Below are positions 50,601 to 59,728 of a stretch of 64,000 nucleotides of DNA, one piece after another. The DNA comes from Streptomyces cucumeris (GTDB lineage Bacteria > Actinomycetota > Actinomycetes > Streptomycetales > Streptomycetaceae). The number at the start of each line of letters is the position of its first letter. Position 1 is the stretch's first letter. The position numbers and the translations under genes are program-made. The stretch lies in assembly GCF_024295805.1 (NCBI RefSeq), contig NZ_JANCLX010000019.1, positions 1 through 64,000 on the forward strand, read 5' to 3'. The notes beneath the pieces are model-generated. The model did no database searches and had not been told where the DNA came from. It saw nothing but the letters and a program-made list of their open reading frames with translations.

Positions 50601-53600
50601 ACGTACGGGCGCCACGCGCGGCAGTCTCCTCTCCGGCTGGGCTCGGTGAAGTCGAACATCGGTCACACCCAGGCAGCGGCCGGAGTGGCCGGGGTGATCA
50701 AGATGGTGCAGGCGATGCGGCACGGCGTGCTGCCGCGCACACTGCATGCCGACGAGCCGACCCCGCGTGTCGATTGGTCGCCGGGGCGGATCGCGCTCCT
50801 GACCCGGGCGGTGGAGTGGCCCGCGACGAATCGCCGGCGACGGGCGGGGGTGTCCTCCTTCGGTATCAGTGGCACCAACGCCCATGTGGTGCTCGAAGAG
50901 CCTCCGGGCGACGGGGAGACCGCACCGCCTGCCGTGGCGGACGACGGGGCCGCGAGCGGCCGCGTCGGACCCGGAGCGGTGCCAGATGACGCGACGGGCT
51001 CCGGACCGGCCGTGGTGGCCATCCAGGTGTCGGCCAGGAGCGTGCGGGGCCTGCGGGACCAGGCGCGGCGGCTGCACGACCATGTGGTCGCCGCCCCCGA
51101 AGCATCCCTGATGGACCTCGGGTACTCGCTCGCCACCATGCGTGCGGTCTTCGATCACCGGGCCGTGGTGGTGGCCCGGGACCGTGCCGAACTGCTCAGC
51201 TCCCTGCGGGCCGTGGCGGAGGGCGACGACCGGCCCGGAGTCCATACGGGTACGTCCCGCCACTCCGGCCCGCTGGCCTTGTTGTTCACCGGCCAGGGCA
51301 GCCAGCGCCCCGGTATGGGCCGTGAACTGTACAAGTCGCGGCAGGTGCACCCGGTCTTCGCCCGTTCGCTCGACGAGTGCTGTGCCCTGCTCGACCCGCT
51401 GCTGCCGGTGCCCTTGCGGACCGTCATGTTCGCCGGGCCCGATACGGAGACGGGCACGCTGCTGCGGACGACCCGGTTCGCACAGCCCGCGCTCTTCGCC
51501 CTGGAGACGGCCCTGTTCCGGCAGTTCGAGGCATGGGGGGTACGCCCCGGTCTGGTGGCCGGGCATTCGGTGGGCGAGGTGACGGCAGCCCATGTCGCCG
51601 GGGTGTTGTCCCTCGCGGACGCATGCACACTGGTGGCGGCCCGGGGCCGGCTGATGGACGCGCTGCCCGCGGGCGGCGCGATGGCGGCGGTGGCCGCCGA
51701 CGCGGACGAGGTGGCAGAGCACCTCTCCGCGACCGGGTGCGCGGTGGAGATCGCCGCGGTCAACGGGCCCGCCTCGGTGGTCATCTCCGGCGACGAGGCC
51801 GAGGTGCGGGAGACCGCCGCACACTTCCGGGAGCGGGGCCGTTCGGTGACACCGCTGCGGGTCGGCCATGCCTTCCACTCCGCTCGGATGGACCCCGTGC
51901 TGGCCGACTTCGCGGACGTGGTCCGGGGGCTGTCCTTCGCCGCGCCGCTGCTGCCTCTGGTCACCGCCGTGGCGGGCCGGGCGGCGACCGACGAGGAGCT
52001 GTGCACACCGGAGTTCTGGGTGGACCATGTCCGCCGTCCGGTCCGCTTCGCCGATTCGGTGGCCCACCTGAGTGAACGAGGCGCGGCACACTACGTGGAA
52101 CTGGGGCCGGACGGGGTGCTCACCGGCCTGGTACGGGATTGCCTCGCCGCGCGGCGACCGGCGCCGGACGGCCCGGATGCGCGCGAGGCGGGCGGTGGCG
52201 AGCGGGGAACGGCACCGCTGGTCCTGCCCACTTTGTGCGGGAGGCGGCCGGAAGCGGACGCCCTGCTCGAGACGCTGGCCGCGCTGCACGCCCACGGTGT
52301 GCCCGTCGACTGGCGGGCCGTCTTCGCCGGGCGAGGCGGGCGGCGTGTCGCACTGCCCACGTACGCCTTCCAGCGCCGCCGGTACTGGCTGGAGACCGAC
52401 CCGGAGCATCCGCCCGTGTCCCCGGTGGCCGACACCGCCCATCCGTTCCTGCGGTCCTGCACCCGCACCGCCGCCGACGACGGGTTGCTGCTGAGCGGTG
52501 TGCTCTCGGTGCATGACCAGCCGTGGCTCGCCGACCACAGGGTGGCCGGGGAGGTCGTGCTGCCGGGGACCGCGTTCGTCGACATGGCCCTGTACGCAGG
52601 TGAGTTGGCGGGCGTGGCCGTCCTGGACGAGCTGGTCCTGACCGCGCCGCTGTCCTTGCCCCCGGACGGTGCTGTCGTCGTGCAGGCGAAGGTGGCGGGC
52701 GCGGACGACGCGGGACGACGGGTCGTGTCCTTCCACTCCCGGCCGCACACCGCGGCGGGTGATGGGCCCTGGCTCCGGAACGCCGTCGGCACGCTTTCGC
52801 GGGCGCAGCCGACCGCGGACCGGGAAGCGGCAGCCGCCACTGGTGGCGAGCACCGGCCGCACGCGTCCTGGCCGCCGAAGGCCGCGGTGCCCCTGTACGC
52901 CGCCGGTCCGGGGACCGGTCCGTATGAGCAACTGGCCGCCGGCGGGCTGGGCTACGGCCCCGCCTTTCACGGCATGCGCGCCGCCTGGAAGCACGGGGAG
53001 GAGCTGTACGCCGACGTCGCACTGCCCGAAGCGGCCCGAGCGCCACGCCCGGAGGCGGACGGCCCGGCATTCGTCCTGCATCCCGCACTGCTCGACGCGG
53101 CGCTGCACGCCCTGGCCCTGGACGGCCTCGTCACCAGGGGGCCCGGGGAGGCGGCCGACGGGTTGTCCCTGCCGTTCGCCTTCGGCGGTGTGCGCGTGCA
53201 CACCCCCGGAGTGCAGCGCGTGCGGGTTCGGGTGGCCCCCGGGCCCGACGGGCAGACCCGGGTGGAGCTGACGGACGAGACGGGCTCACCGGTGGCGACG
53301 GTCCGTTCGCTGACGCTCCGGCCCGTGCCGCGTACCGCCTCAGCGGCGGCGGACTCCGTCACCGGTGCTCTCCACCGTACGGACTGGGTGCCGCTGACCG
53401 AGCCGTCCGTACCCGTAACGTTGCCCCGCTGGGGGGTTCTGGGCGTGGCGGGCACACCCGCGGTGGACGCCCTCGCGCCCCCGGGCTCCGGCGTTCCGGT
53501 GTACCGCGACCCGGCGGCGTGCGATGCCGCCTCGGCCGTCGTCGTGGCACCGTGCCCACCGCCTGAGACCACCGGTGACGCGCAGGACCAGGCCGCCGGA

Positions 53601-56027
53601 TTGCTGCGGGCGGCGGACCGGGCGTTGGAGCTTGTGCGGGAGTGGCTCGCCGAACCGCGCCTGTCCCGCTCCCGTCTCGTCCTCGTGACGTCCGGTGCCA
53701 TCGCCTCCGTTGGCGACGGTGCCCCCGCGGACGGCGCCGCCGGTCACGGAAGTGATCGCCGGTCCGGCGAGACAGCGCCGGTACCGTTGCACACACCGGT
53801 GTGGGGGCTGATCCGCTCGGCTCTGCGCGAAGCCCCGGGCCGCTTCGCCCTGATCGACGTGGATGAACACCCCGACTCCTGGAGTGCCCTGCCCGCCCTG
53901 CTGGCTGCCTCGGTACCGGAGGCAGCCGTACGCCGGGGGACGGCGTACGTGCCGAAGCTGGTGCCACTGGCCGAGGAGGCACCGGAGCGGCGGACGCGAC
54001 GGCCGCTCGACCCGGAGGGCACCGTCCTGGTCACCGGTGGCACCGGTTCCCTGGGCATGCTGGTGGCGCGGCACCTGGTCACCACCCACGGTGTCCGTCA
54101 TCTGCTGCTCGTCGGCCGACGCGGGCCGGACGCCCCGGGAGCCCGGGAACTCGTCGCGGAGCTGGGTGAGGCGGGCGCCCAGGTGACCGTGCACGCCTGT
54201 GACGTCGCGGACCGGACCGCGCTGGCCGCCCTGCTCGACGCGGTACCGGCGGCCCACCCGCTGACCGGCGTCGTGCACACCGCGGGTGTGCTGGACGACG
54301 GCGTCGTCACGGCGCTGACCACCGACCGGCTGAGGCGGGTGCTGCGCCCCAAGGCGGACGCTGCTCTCGCCCTGCACGAACTGACGCATCATCATGACCT
54401 GGCCCTGTTCGCGCTGTTCTCCTCGGTGGCCGGTACCTTCGGCTCCGCCGGTCAGGCCAACTACGCCGCGGCCAACTGCGTGCTGGATGCCCTGGCACGA
54501 CACCGCCGTCGACTCGGACTGTCCGGCACGTCGATCGCGTGGGGCCCCTGGCGGCAGGACGACGGCATGATGGCGCACCTGGGCGAGGCGGACCGGCAAC
54601 GGATGGCCCGTTCCGGCTTCGGCCCGCTCAGTCTCGAAGAGGGCCTGGCCCTCTTCGACGCCGCCGTGGCCGGTGACGAACCCGTGGTGGTGGCGGCCCG
54701 CCTCGCCCCGGCCGCCCTCCGCGGCAGCGTCCCGGCGGTGAGCCCGCTCCCGACCCCCGCGGCCGACGCGGGTGACAGGGACCGGAACCGACTCGGCCGG
54801 GCGCTGGCGGCCGCTTCCCCCGGCGAGCAGGGCGAGATGCTGCTCACCACGGTCCGGACCCTGGCGGCCCGCGTCCTGGGCTATGCGGACGAGGCGAACG
54901 AACTCGACGACGACGCCCTGCTGGCGGACCTGGGACTGGACTCCCTGGCGGCGGTCGATCTCCGCAATGAGCTCGCGGCAGGGACGGGGCTGGCACTGCC
55001 GTCCACGCTGCTCTTCGACTTCCCGACACCACGCGCGCTCGCCACCGAGCTGACGCGGCGGTACGCGGCCGAGCCATTTTCTGCGAGCGCCACGTCCGAC
55101 GGCCTTCCGAGCTCCCCGGGCCGATTGGCGGACGACGGAGCGGTGAGCGGTCCCCAGGTCCGTCCGGATGTGTCCTCTGTGCCGGACACTCCGGTGCGGA
55201 CGGCCGAAGCTCCGGACTCCTTGGGCGCGCTCTTCCGTTCCGCATGTGCCCGTGGACAGACCTGGGACGGCATGGCGCTCCTCACCATCGCCGCGCGCCT
55301 GCGCCCGGTGTTCGACAGGACCGGGGCGCCGGTTGCGACACATGACCCCGTCCTGCTCACAGCGGGCGGCGGGGGACCCCGGCTGGTCTGCCTCCCCGCG
55401 CTCAGCGCGGTGTCGGGACCGCAGGAGTACGCACGTCTGGGTGCCGGGCTGCGCGGGCTGCGGCCGGTCTCCGCGCTGCGGCACCCGGGGTTCGAGACCC
55501 GAGAGGCTCTGCCCGCCACACTGGACGCCCTCGTCACCGCCCAGGCCAGCGCCGTCCGCGCGGCCGCGGCCGCGACCGGAGGCCCGCTCGTGCTGCTGGG
55601 GCGGTCGGCCGGTGGCTGGGCGGCCCATGCCGTGGCCGAGCGCCTGGAGTCCGAGGGCGCCGCCCCGGCGGCCGTCGTCCTGGTGGACACCTATCCTCCC
55701 GGTCACGGCGACCGGGACCAGGCGCTCTCCGCGATGACGTCGGACATGCTGCGCCGGGCGGCGGAGTTCGCCTCGGCCAGCCCCGACCGGCTCACCGCGA
55801 TGGCCGGATACTTCGAGCTCTTCAGGGGCTGGAAGCCCGGGTCGCTCGCCTGTCCCACCCTGTACGTACGAGCCCGGGACCCACTGCCCGGCGCCGAACC
55901 CGCCCCGGACTGGAGCCTGCCGCACACCGAGGTCACCGTGCCCGGAAACCACTTCACCATGCTGGAGGAACACGCCCGTACCACCGCACTCGCCATCCAC
56001 CAGTGGCTGGAGGCCGGTCCGGTCTGA
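47691..56027 (+). CDS. Single-protein type I PKS: CoL-ACP-KS-AT-DH-KR-ACP-TE
   Basis: 2778 residues from GTG 47691, with GGAGGT 6 bases upstream (an earlier GTG at 47640 has none). CoA-ligase with YTSGSSGAPKG (about 194-204); ACP1 Ser586 (DLGMDSL); KS Cys818 (DTACSSS), His953, His992; AT GHSVGE Ser1293 with the malonyl-type HAFH at about 1393-1396; DH His1616 (HxxxGxxxxP) and Asp1802; KR TGGTGSLG near 2115, LDD at about 2201-2203 (B-type) and Tyr2258; ACP2 Ser2418; TE GRSAGG Ser2639. All catalytic residues seen are intact. One extension module, so it makes an enoyl acid once, or works iteratively. Confidence 0.93.
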   Translation: MGTHADIVKPLPELLGDHARRFGDKICFQDRLRRVTYRELERRTARLAGHLVGLGLARGDRVAVLLGNRVEAVESLLAVTRASGVGVPVDPGSSEEELTRLLEDSGARVLITDGACPARRRTLLFRPELTVVVAEGGDAEDQADEAGTGEAGAAGGRPAVVAGRVLRYEELAATEPRTPARDDLALDEVAWLLYTSGSSGAPKGVLSTQRNRLSPVATGLVGVLGLSERDRVLWPLPLHHAMSQVVCFLGVTAVGASAVLLPRFSVSGVLGELRGAEDPFTLLGGVPTTYSALLDAVRGEERGEDGVGLGAPALRGCVSAGAAAGPGFRESFEAICRVPYLEHYGSTEAGPVTMAAPGETTASGACGRVLPGTRVRVGGGPDGRDTGEGELWVSGPGVMAGYHGRPEATAKVLRDGWFRTGDLVRIDASGELAVTGRASDLIIRGGVNIHPSEVEAVLRRLPGVVDAAVAGRPHPVFGEVPVGYLIARPGGVLDRGRILAACRAELSGFKVPVELLAVEDLPRTASGKILRRDLAGLPARALSVEAAGEPPEDLLTLVRREAAAVLGCTPQAVEPSTALRDLGMDSLTATVLRERLSAVTGLPLSEAVAFDFPTAAALAAHLGERNDTAPAGAAPATRNEARPEDDPVVIVGMACRYPGDVTSPDELWRLVADGRDVIGPFPTDRGWDTGALYDPDPGRPGRTYVREGGFLSGADRFDAGFFGISPREALAMDPQHRLLLEVAWEALEYAGVVPATLRGSATGVYVGLMYSDYARRLTRTPEHVEGYLGLGNAGSVASGRIAYTFGLEGPALTVDTACSSSLVALHLAAQSLRRGECAFALAGGATVMSGPSSFVEFSRQRALAPDGRCKAFGASADGTVWAEGAGMLLLSRLSEARRAGLPVLAVVRGSAVNQDGASNGLTAPHGPAQQRVIRQALADAGLDPGDIDAVEAHGTGTRLGDVIEAEAFLATYGRHARQSPLRLGSVKSNIGHTQAAAGVAGVIKMVQAMRHGVLPRTLHADEPTPRVDWSPGRIALLTRAVEWPATNRRRRAGVSSFGISGTNAHVVLEEPPGDGETAPPAVADDGAASGRVGPGAVPDDATGSGPAVVAIQVSARSVRGLRDQARRLHDHVVAAPEASLMDLGYSLATMRAVFDHRAVVVARDRAELLSSLRAVAEGDDRPGVHTGTSRHSGPLALLFTGQGSQRPGMGRELYKSRQVHPVFARSLDECCALLDPLLPVPLRTVMFAGPDTETGTLLRTTRFAQPALFALETALFRQFEAWGVRPGLVAGHSVGEVTAAHVAGVLSLADACTLVAARGRLMDALPAGGAMAAVAADADEVAEHLSATGCAVEIAAVNGPASVVISGDEAEVRETAAHFRERGRSVTPLRVGHAFHSARMDPVLADFADVVRGLSFAAPLLPLVTAVAGRAATDEELCTPEFWVDHVRRPVRFADSVAHLSERGAAHYVELGPDGVLTGLVRDCLAARRPAPDGPDAREAGGGERGTAPLVLPTLCGRRPEADALLETLAALHAHGVPVDWRAVFAGRGGRRVALPTYAFQRRRYWLETDPEHPPVSPVADTAHPFLRSCTRTAADDGLLLSGVLSVHDQPWLADHRVAGEVVLPGTAFVDMALYAGELAGVAVLDELVLTAPLSLPPDGAVVVQAKVAGADDAGRRVVSFHSRPHTAAGDGPWLRNAVGTLSRAQPTADREAAAATGGEHRPHASWPPKAAVPLYAAGPGTGPYEQLAAGGLGYGPAFHGMRAAWKHGEELYADVALPEAARAPRPEADGPAFVLHPALLDAALHALALDGLVTRGPGEAADGLSLPFAFGGVRVHTPGVQRVRVRVAPGPDGQTRVELTDETGSPVATVRSLTLRPVPRTASAAADSVTGALHRTDWVPLTEPSVPVTLPRWGVLGVAGTPAVDALAPPGSGVPVYRDPAACDAASAVVVAPCPPPETTGDAQDQAAGLLRAADRALELVREWLAEPRLSRSRLVLVTSGAIASVGDGAPADGAAGHGSDRRSGETAPVPLHTPVWGLIRSALREAPGRFALIDVDEHPDSWSALPALLAASVPEAAVRRGTAYVPKLVPLAEEAPERRTRRPLDPEGTVLVTGGTGSLGMLVARHLVTTHGVRHLLLVGRRGPDAPGARELVAELGEAGAQVTVHACDVADRTALAALLDAVPAAHPLTGVVHTAGVLDDGVVTALTTDRLRRVLRPKADAALALHELTHHHDLALFALFSSVAGTFGSAGQANYAAANCVLDALARHRRRLGLSGTSIAWGPWRQDDGMMAHLGEADRQRMARSGFGPLSLEEGLALFDAAVAGDEPVVVAARLAPAALRGSVPAVSPLPTPAADAGDRDRNRLGRALAAASPGEQGEMLLTTVRTLAARVLGYADEANELDDDALLADLGLDSLAAVDLRNELAAGTGLALPSTLLFDFPTPRALATELTRRYAAEPFSASATSDGLPSSPGRLADDGAVSGPQVRPDVSSVPDTPVRTAEAPDSLGALFRSACARGQTWDGMALLTIAARLRPVFDRTGAPVATHDPVLLTAGGGGPRLVCLPALSAVSGPQEYARLGAGLRGLRPVSALRHPGFETREALPATLDALVTAQASAVRAAAAATGGPLVLLGRSAGGWAAHAVAERLESEGAAPAAVVLVDTYPPGHGDRDQALSAMTSDMLRRAAEFASASPDRLTAMAGYFELFRGWKPGSLACPTLYVRARDPLPGAEPAPDWSLPHTEVTVPGNHFTMLEEHARTTALAIHQWLEAGPV

Positions 56028-56110
56028 GGGCATCCGGCCTGTGCGGTGCCTTCCCCTTGCGGCGCAATCCCATCACCACGTCGTACATCGACGAGAACTC
56101 CGGAGTGTCC

Positions 56111-57295
56111 GTGGCCTTACGCATAGCCATCACCGCCGAGCCGATACCCTCACATGTCTCCGCGCTGGACTACGTCATCCGGCCGGCCCTCGAACAGGGC
56201 CACCACATCACGCTCCACGCCCCGGTCATGTTCCGCCGCGAAGCCCGGCGGCGCGGGGTGGAGTTCCACGGCGCCGGAACGAACTGGACCTGTGATCCCC
56301 TCGTTCAGCAGACGGCGAGCGAGATCTGGACGGGCTTGGGGAAGGCACGCTTCAACCGGTATGTCTTCGGTGACCTCTGGCCGGAACAAGCCGAGGCGAA
56401 GGCCCGTGACCTGCTCAGCGCGTGGACACGGGCACGGCCCGATCTGGTGATCGCCGAGTGCAGCGACCTCGGCGCGCACCTCGCGGCCAAGGTCCTGGGG
56501 CTGCCCCTGCTCGCAGCGGACAACGGCCTCGGGCCGGTGCTCCTGGACCTCTGGGACACCGACATCGCGCCCGCACTGCTTCCCCTCTACAAACAGTACG
56601 AGCAGGACACGCCCGTGCTTCCTCGTATGGTCACCCCCGCGCCGGTCGAGTGGTTCTACCCGGTTCCCCCACCTTCGGCCCGCTCGGTCCGACGCACCGT
56701 CGCGGAATTCCGGACCGTCCTTCCCGGGTGGCTGGACCGCTCGCCCTCCTCCTCCCGTCCGCTCGTCTACGTGAGCTTCGGGACCCTGACCACCGCAATG
56801 ACCGGTCTGGGTACCGTCGTAGGGAGCGCATACCGGGAGATCATGGCCGCGCTCTCCGCAATCGACTGCGACGCGATCGTGTCCGCGGGCAGCCTCGCGG
56901 AGCATCTGCCGAGCACCGGCCCCCGCATCAAGGTCGTCGAGCACGTCCCGCAACCCGCGCTCCTGCGCCACGCCGATCTGTTCGTCACACACGGCGGCCG
57001 GGCATCCCTGCTCGACGCGGTGCAGGGCACAACGCCCGTGCTGGTCATGGGCGTTCTCGCCGACCAGCCCCACAATGCCGCCGCGTTCGCCCGGCGCGGC
57101 CTGGGGCGTGCGCTGGACCTCGCGGCGACGCGCGCCGAGATCGCCGACGCCATCACGGCCGTCCTCGGTACCCCGCAGTACGCCGCCGCGATGCGCACCG
57201 CCGACGCCGAACTGTCCCGACTGCCATCTCTCGACCTCATGGATGTGTGCCGGAAGGCTGGTTGGCCACCTTCCACTGGCCGTAGATCCCCCTAG
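56111..57295 (+). CDS. MGT-family glycosyltransferase
   Basis: 394 residues from GTG 56111 (GGAG 5 bases upstream; GTG 56105 is also possible). GT-B fold: N-terminal RIAITAEPIPSHVSALDYVI and a C-terminal sugar-nucleotide site VVEHVPQPALLRHADLFVTHGG then VQGTTPVLVMGVLADQPHNAA. This is the macrolide/UDP-glycosyltransferase group. Codon 3 is TTA (56117-56119), so translation may need bldA tRNA. It follows the PKS by 83 bases and probably attaches a sugar to the polyketide, either as decoration or as self-resistance. Confidence 0.9.
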   Translation: MALRIAITAEPIPSHVSALDYVIRPALEQGHHITLHAPVMFRREARRRGVEFHGAGTNWTCDPLVQQTASEIWTGLGKARFNRYVFGDLWPEQAEAKARDLLSAWTRARPDLVIAECSDLGAHLAAKVLGLPLLAADNGLGPVLLDLWDTDIAPALLPLYKQYEQDTPVLPRMVTPAPVEWFYPVPPPSARSVRRTVAEFRTVLPGWLDRSPSSSRPLVYVSFGTLTTAMTGLGTVVGSAYREIMAALSAIDCDAIVSAGSLAEHLPSTGPRIKVVEHVPQPALLRHADLFVTHGGRASLLDAVQGTTPVLVMGVLADQPHNAAAFARRGLGRALDLAATRAEIADAITAVLGTPQYAAAMRTADAELSRLPSLDLMDVCRKAGWPPSTGRRSP

Positions 57296-57304
57296 AGTCG
57301 TCCC

Positions 57305-58222
57305 ATGAATAGTCTTCGTACGCCTGATGAGCGGTTCGACGACCTTCCGGACTACCCCTTCGCGCCCCACTATGCGGACGTGGCGGCGGGCGACGGCAGC
57401 GATGAGGCGCTGCGGGTGCACTACGTCGACGACGGCGACGGTTCCTCGGGCGAGACCGTGTTGCTGCTGCACGGGGAACCTTCCTGGTCCTACCTCTACC
57501 GGCACATGATTCCGGTCCTCTCCGCGGCGGGACACCGGTGCGTCGCGCCTGACCTCGTCGGCTTCGGCAGGTCGGACAAGCCGGCCCAGCGCTCGGACTA
57601 CACCTACCAGCGCCACGTGGACTGGATGCGCGAGGCCCTGTTCGACCGGCTGGACCTACGCGGCATCACCCTGGTGTGCCAGGACTGGGGCGGGCTCATC
57701 GGCCTGCGTCTGGTGGCTGAGGCGCCCGACCGCTTCGCGCGCGTGGTCGTGGCGAACACCTTCCTGCCCACCGGGGACCGCGATCCAGGCGACGCCTTCC
57801 GCGCATGGCGTGAATTCAGCCAGAAAACCCCGGAGTTCCGCGCGGGCGACATCGTCAACGGCGGCTGCACGACCGCGCTCGCTCCCGAGGTCATAGCCGC
57901 CTACGACGCGCCGTTTCCCGATGAGACGTTCAAGGAAGGGGCACGGCAGTTTCCGCTGCTGGTGCCCGCGTCCCCGGACGATCCCGCCGCCGAGCCCAAC
58001 CGCCGGGCGTGGCAGACGCTTCAGAGCTTCACCAAGCCCTTTCTCTGTTCCTTCAGTGACCAGGACCCGATCACCCGCGGTGCCGACCGGGTCTTCCTCA
58101 AGCTCGTACCCGGCTGCGCGGGCCAGGAGCATGCCGTGGTGAAGGACGGCGGACATTTCCTCCAGGAGGACCGGGGTGCCGAGTTCGCGGAGATCGTGAA
58201 CCGCTTCATCGCCGCAAGCTGA
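57305..58222 (+). CDS. Haloalkane dehalogenase-like alpha/beta hydrolase
   Basis: 305 residues; 9 bases after the glycosyltransferase gene, no strong ribosome-binding site. HLD-type motifs: LLLHGEPSWSYLYRHMIP (oxyanion hole), DLVGFGRSDKP, nucleophile Asp in CQDWGGLIGL (about 122-131) with the halide-binding Trp after it, acid Asp in DQDPITRG, and His in GGHFLQED. These fit haloalkane dehalogenase subfamily I. The enzyme hydrolyses a carbon-halogen bond; epoxide hydrolase-like activity is the alternative. In an operon with the PKS, it may tailor or detoxify a halogenated intermediate. Confidence 0.85.
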   Translation: MNSLRTPDERFDDLPDYPFAPHYADVAAGDGSDEALRVHYVDDGDGSSGETVLLLHGEPSWSYLYRHMIPVLSAAGHRCVAPDLVGFGRSDKPAQRSDYTYQRHVDWMREALFDRLDLRGITLVCQDWGGLIGLRLVAEAPDRFARVVVANTFLPTGDRDPGDAFRAWREFSQKTPEFRAGDIVNGGCTTALAPEVIAAYDAPFPDETFKEGARQFPLLVPASPDDPAAEPNRRAWQTLQSFTKPFLCSFSDQDPITRGADRVFLKLVPGCAGQEHAVVKDGGHFLQEDRGAEFAEIVNRFIAAS

Positions 58223-58235
58223 CGTCCGGGCGGCG

Positions 58236-58278
58236 GCGGCCGTCCGGTGGCGTCACGACGCCTGGACCGGACGGCCGC
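58236..58278. terminator. Bidirectional terminator after the PKS operon
   Basis: 12-bp perfect stem GCGGCCGTCCGG / CCGGACGGCCGC (58236-58247, 58267-58278) with a 19-nt loop, between convergent genes. Confidence 0.82.
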
Positions 58279-58286
58279 TCCTTCGG

Positions 58287-59327
58287 TCAGAAGATGACGG
58301 GCCCCGGTTTGACCTCGTGCGGCATATCCAGGTGACGGATCGAAATCGAGTCGTCACCTATCGCGTGCTGGTCGAGGATCAGCACGCTGACCTGAGTCGT
58401 ATCCCCCGTTCCCCACCACTTGGGGTCGTAGCACAGTCCCTCGGCCTCGTGCGGGTTGCCGAACAGCCCGTCACCCGTGTCCGGAACGACGTAAGTACCT
58501 TCGTACGTCATCGGTTCCAGGTCTTCAACACCGTTCGTGTTGCGGCGGCCGAACCTGTAGCAGCGGACCTCGCATGAACCGTCGTCGGGCTCGATCGACA
58601 GGTAGAGCCGACCTTCCATCACAAACCCGCCGGCGATGCCGTCAATGGTGTGCGGAAGCCGGGACGTCCGGGCGATCTTCATGTAGGGAGCGTGCAGGAC
58701 ATCGCCAGGAATCATCTTGTAGCCGTAGATGATGTGATCGCTGCTCTGTGACGTGTAGAGCAGGCCACCGCCACCCTGAGTCGTGCGGATGGGGGCAGAG
58801 GAACGCGTTTGGTCAGGTGAGCACCAGGCGAACGTATTCTGATGCCAACTGTCGCTGGGATGGCCCAGATTGTAGATGTTTCCCTTGGAGCCAAGGCCTT
58901 CCGGGACGCACCAGACTCGCGGCTGCGGACCGTGCTCGATAGGGACCCAGATGTTGCCGTGGTACAGGTCGTGCTGCGGAGCGCCGATGTGGTGATTCGT
59001 ATTGCCGTCAGGCCACCAGGACTCGTTCCAGATCAGTGACTTGTCCGGGGTGTATTCCCCGTTCAGCCGCCAGATGCCTTTGTAGCTGAGGTCGGCGTCC
59101 GCGTTGGTGGTGACCCACCTGTATCCGTTCTTGCCGTCAGAGGTGATGCCCTGGGCTTCGTCCGTCCAGGGGGATCCTCCCCGCTCTGTCACGCCCTTCT
59201 GAAACCAATCGGCCAGTCGGCCGTCGTCGGCGGCGGCGGGCGTTGCACTGCCAAGTGCGATGCCTTGCCCGATTGCGGCGGCGCCAAGAGCACCGGCACT
59301 GGTCGCGAGGAATCTCCGGCGATCCAT
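58287..59327 (-). CDS. Tat-exported protein of unknown function
   Basis: 346 residues from ATG 59327, AGGGGAAC just upstream. Tat signal: MDRRRFLATSAGALGAAAIG with the twin Arg and AxA site. The mature protein is rich in Trp, Asp, Gly and His (GNTNHHIGAPQHDLYHGNIW, WVPIEHGPQPRVWCVPEG, LGHPSDSWHQNTFAW, IAGGFVMEGRLYLSIEPDDG) and reads like a five- or six-bladed beta-propeller or a sialidase-like fold of extracellular hydrolases. I do not recognise the family. Convergent with the haloalkane dehalogenase gene. Confidence 0.65.
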   Translation of the reverse strand: MDRRRFLATSAGALGAAAIGQGIALGSATPAAADDGRLADWFQKGVTERGGSPWTDEAQGITSDGKNGYRWVTTNADADLSYKGIWRLNGEYTPDKSLIWNESWWPDGNTNHHIGAPQHDLYHGNIWVPIEHGPQPRVWCVPEGLGSKGNIYNLGHPSDSWHQNTFAWCSPDQTRSSAPIRTTQGGGGLLYTSQSSDHIIYGYKMIPGDVLHAPYMKIARTSRLPHTIDGIAGGFVMEGRLYLSIEPDDGSCEVRCYRFGRRNTNGVEDLEPMTYEGTYVVPDTGDGLFGNPHEAEGLCYDPKWWGTGDTTQVSVLILDQHAIGDDSISIRHLDMPHEVKPGPVIF

Positions 59328-59728
59328 ATATGTTCCCCTGAATTGAGTCCGCTGGCACCTGGTCATATGTGCCGTGGCTCATCTTGTGGTCGACCGATTT
59401 CCCAGCGATACAGTATGTGCTACTCACAACGGCCGCCCGCGGCGCGGCCGCGTGCGGCTCTCGGTGCGCATCGGGGCGCCCCTGGTGGCAGCCGTGAACG
59501 GTGTCGGGCTCCCGGCCAGGCGCAGCCGGGCCGGCAGCCGACGCAGACCCGGCCTCGCTCCAGTCCCGCAATCGGCGCCGACAGGTCATCCCGGAGTCGG
59601 GCGTGACCGTCTCCGTCATCGTCGTCGATCCCGCCGTGTCCCGCGGAGTGTCAGCACCCCCGAATCCTTAATGCGTGACGACGAGCATTAATATCCATGG
59701 TGCAGCGCGGATTCGGGGAGGCATCCCG
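59328..59728. other. Intergenic region, nothing recognised
   Basis: 400 bases between the Tat-protein start and the LysR-like remnant. It has no open frame with sustained codon bias, but includes the promoter area of the minus-strand gene (AT-rich near 59400-59430). Confidence 0.5.

Noticed and set aside
47436..56033. Several long open frames antisense to the PKS
   Set aside because: Typical shadow frames of GC-rich PKS genes; no recognisable domain and composition unlike neighbours.
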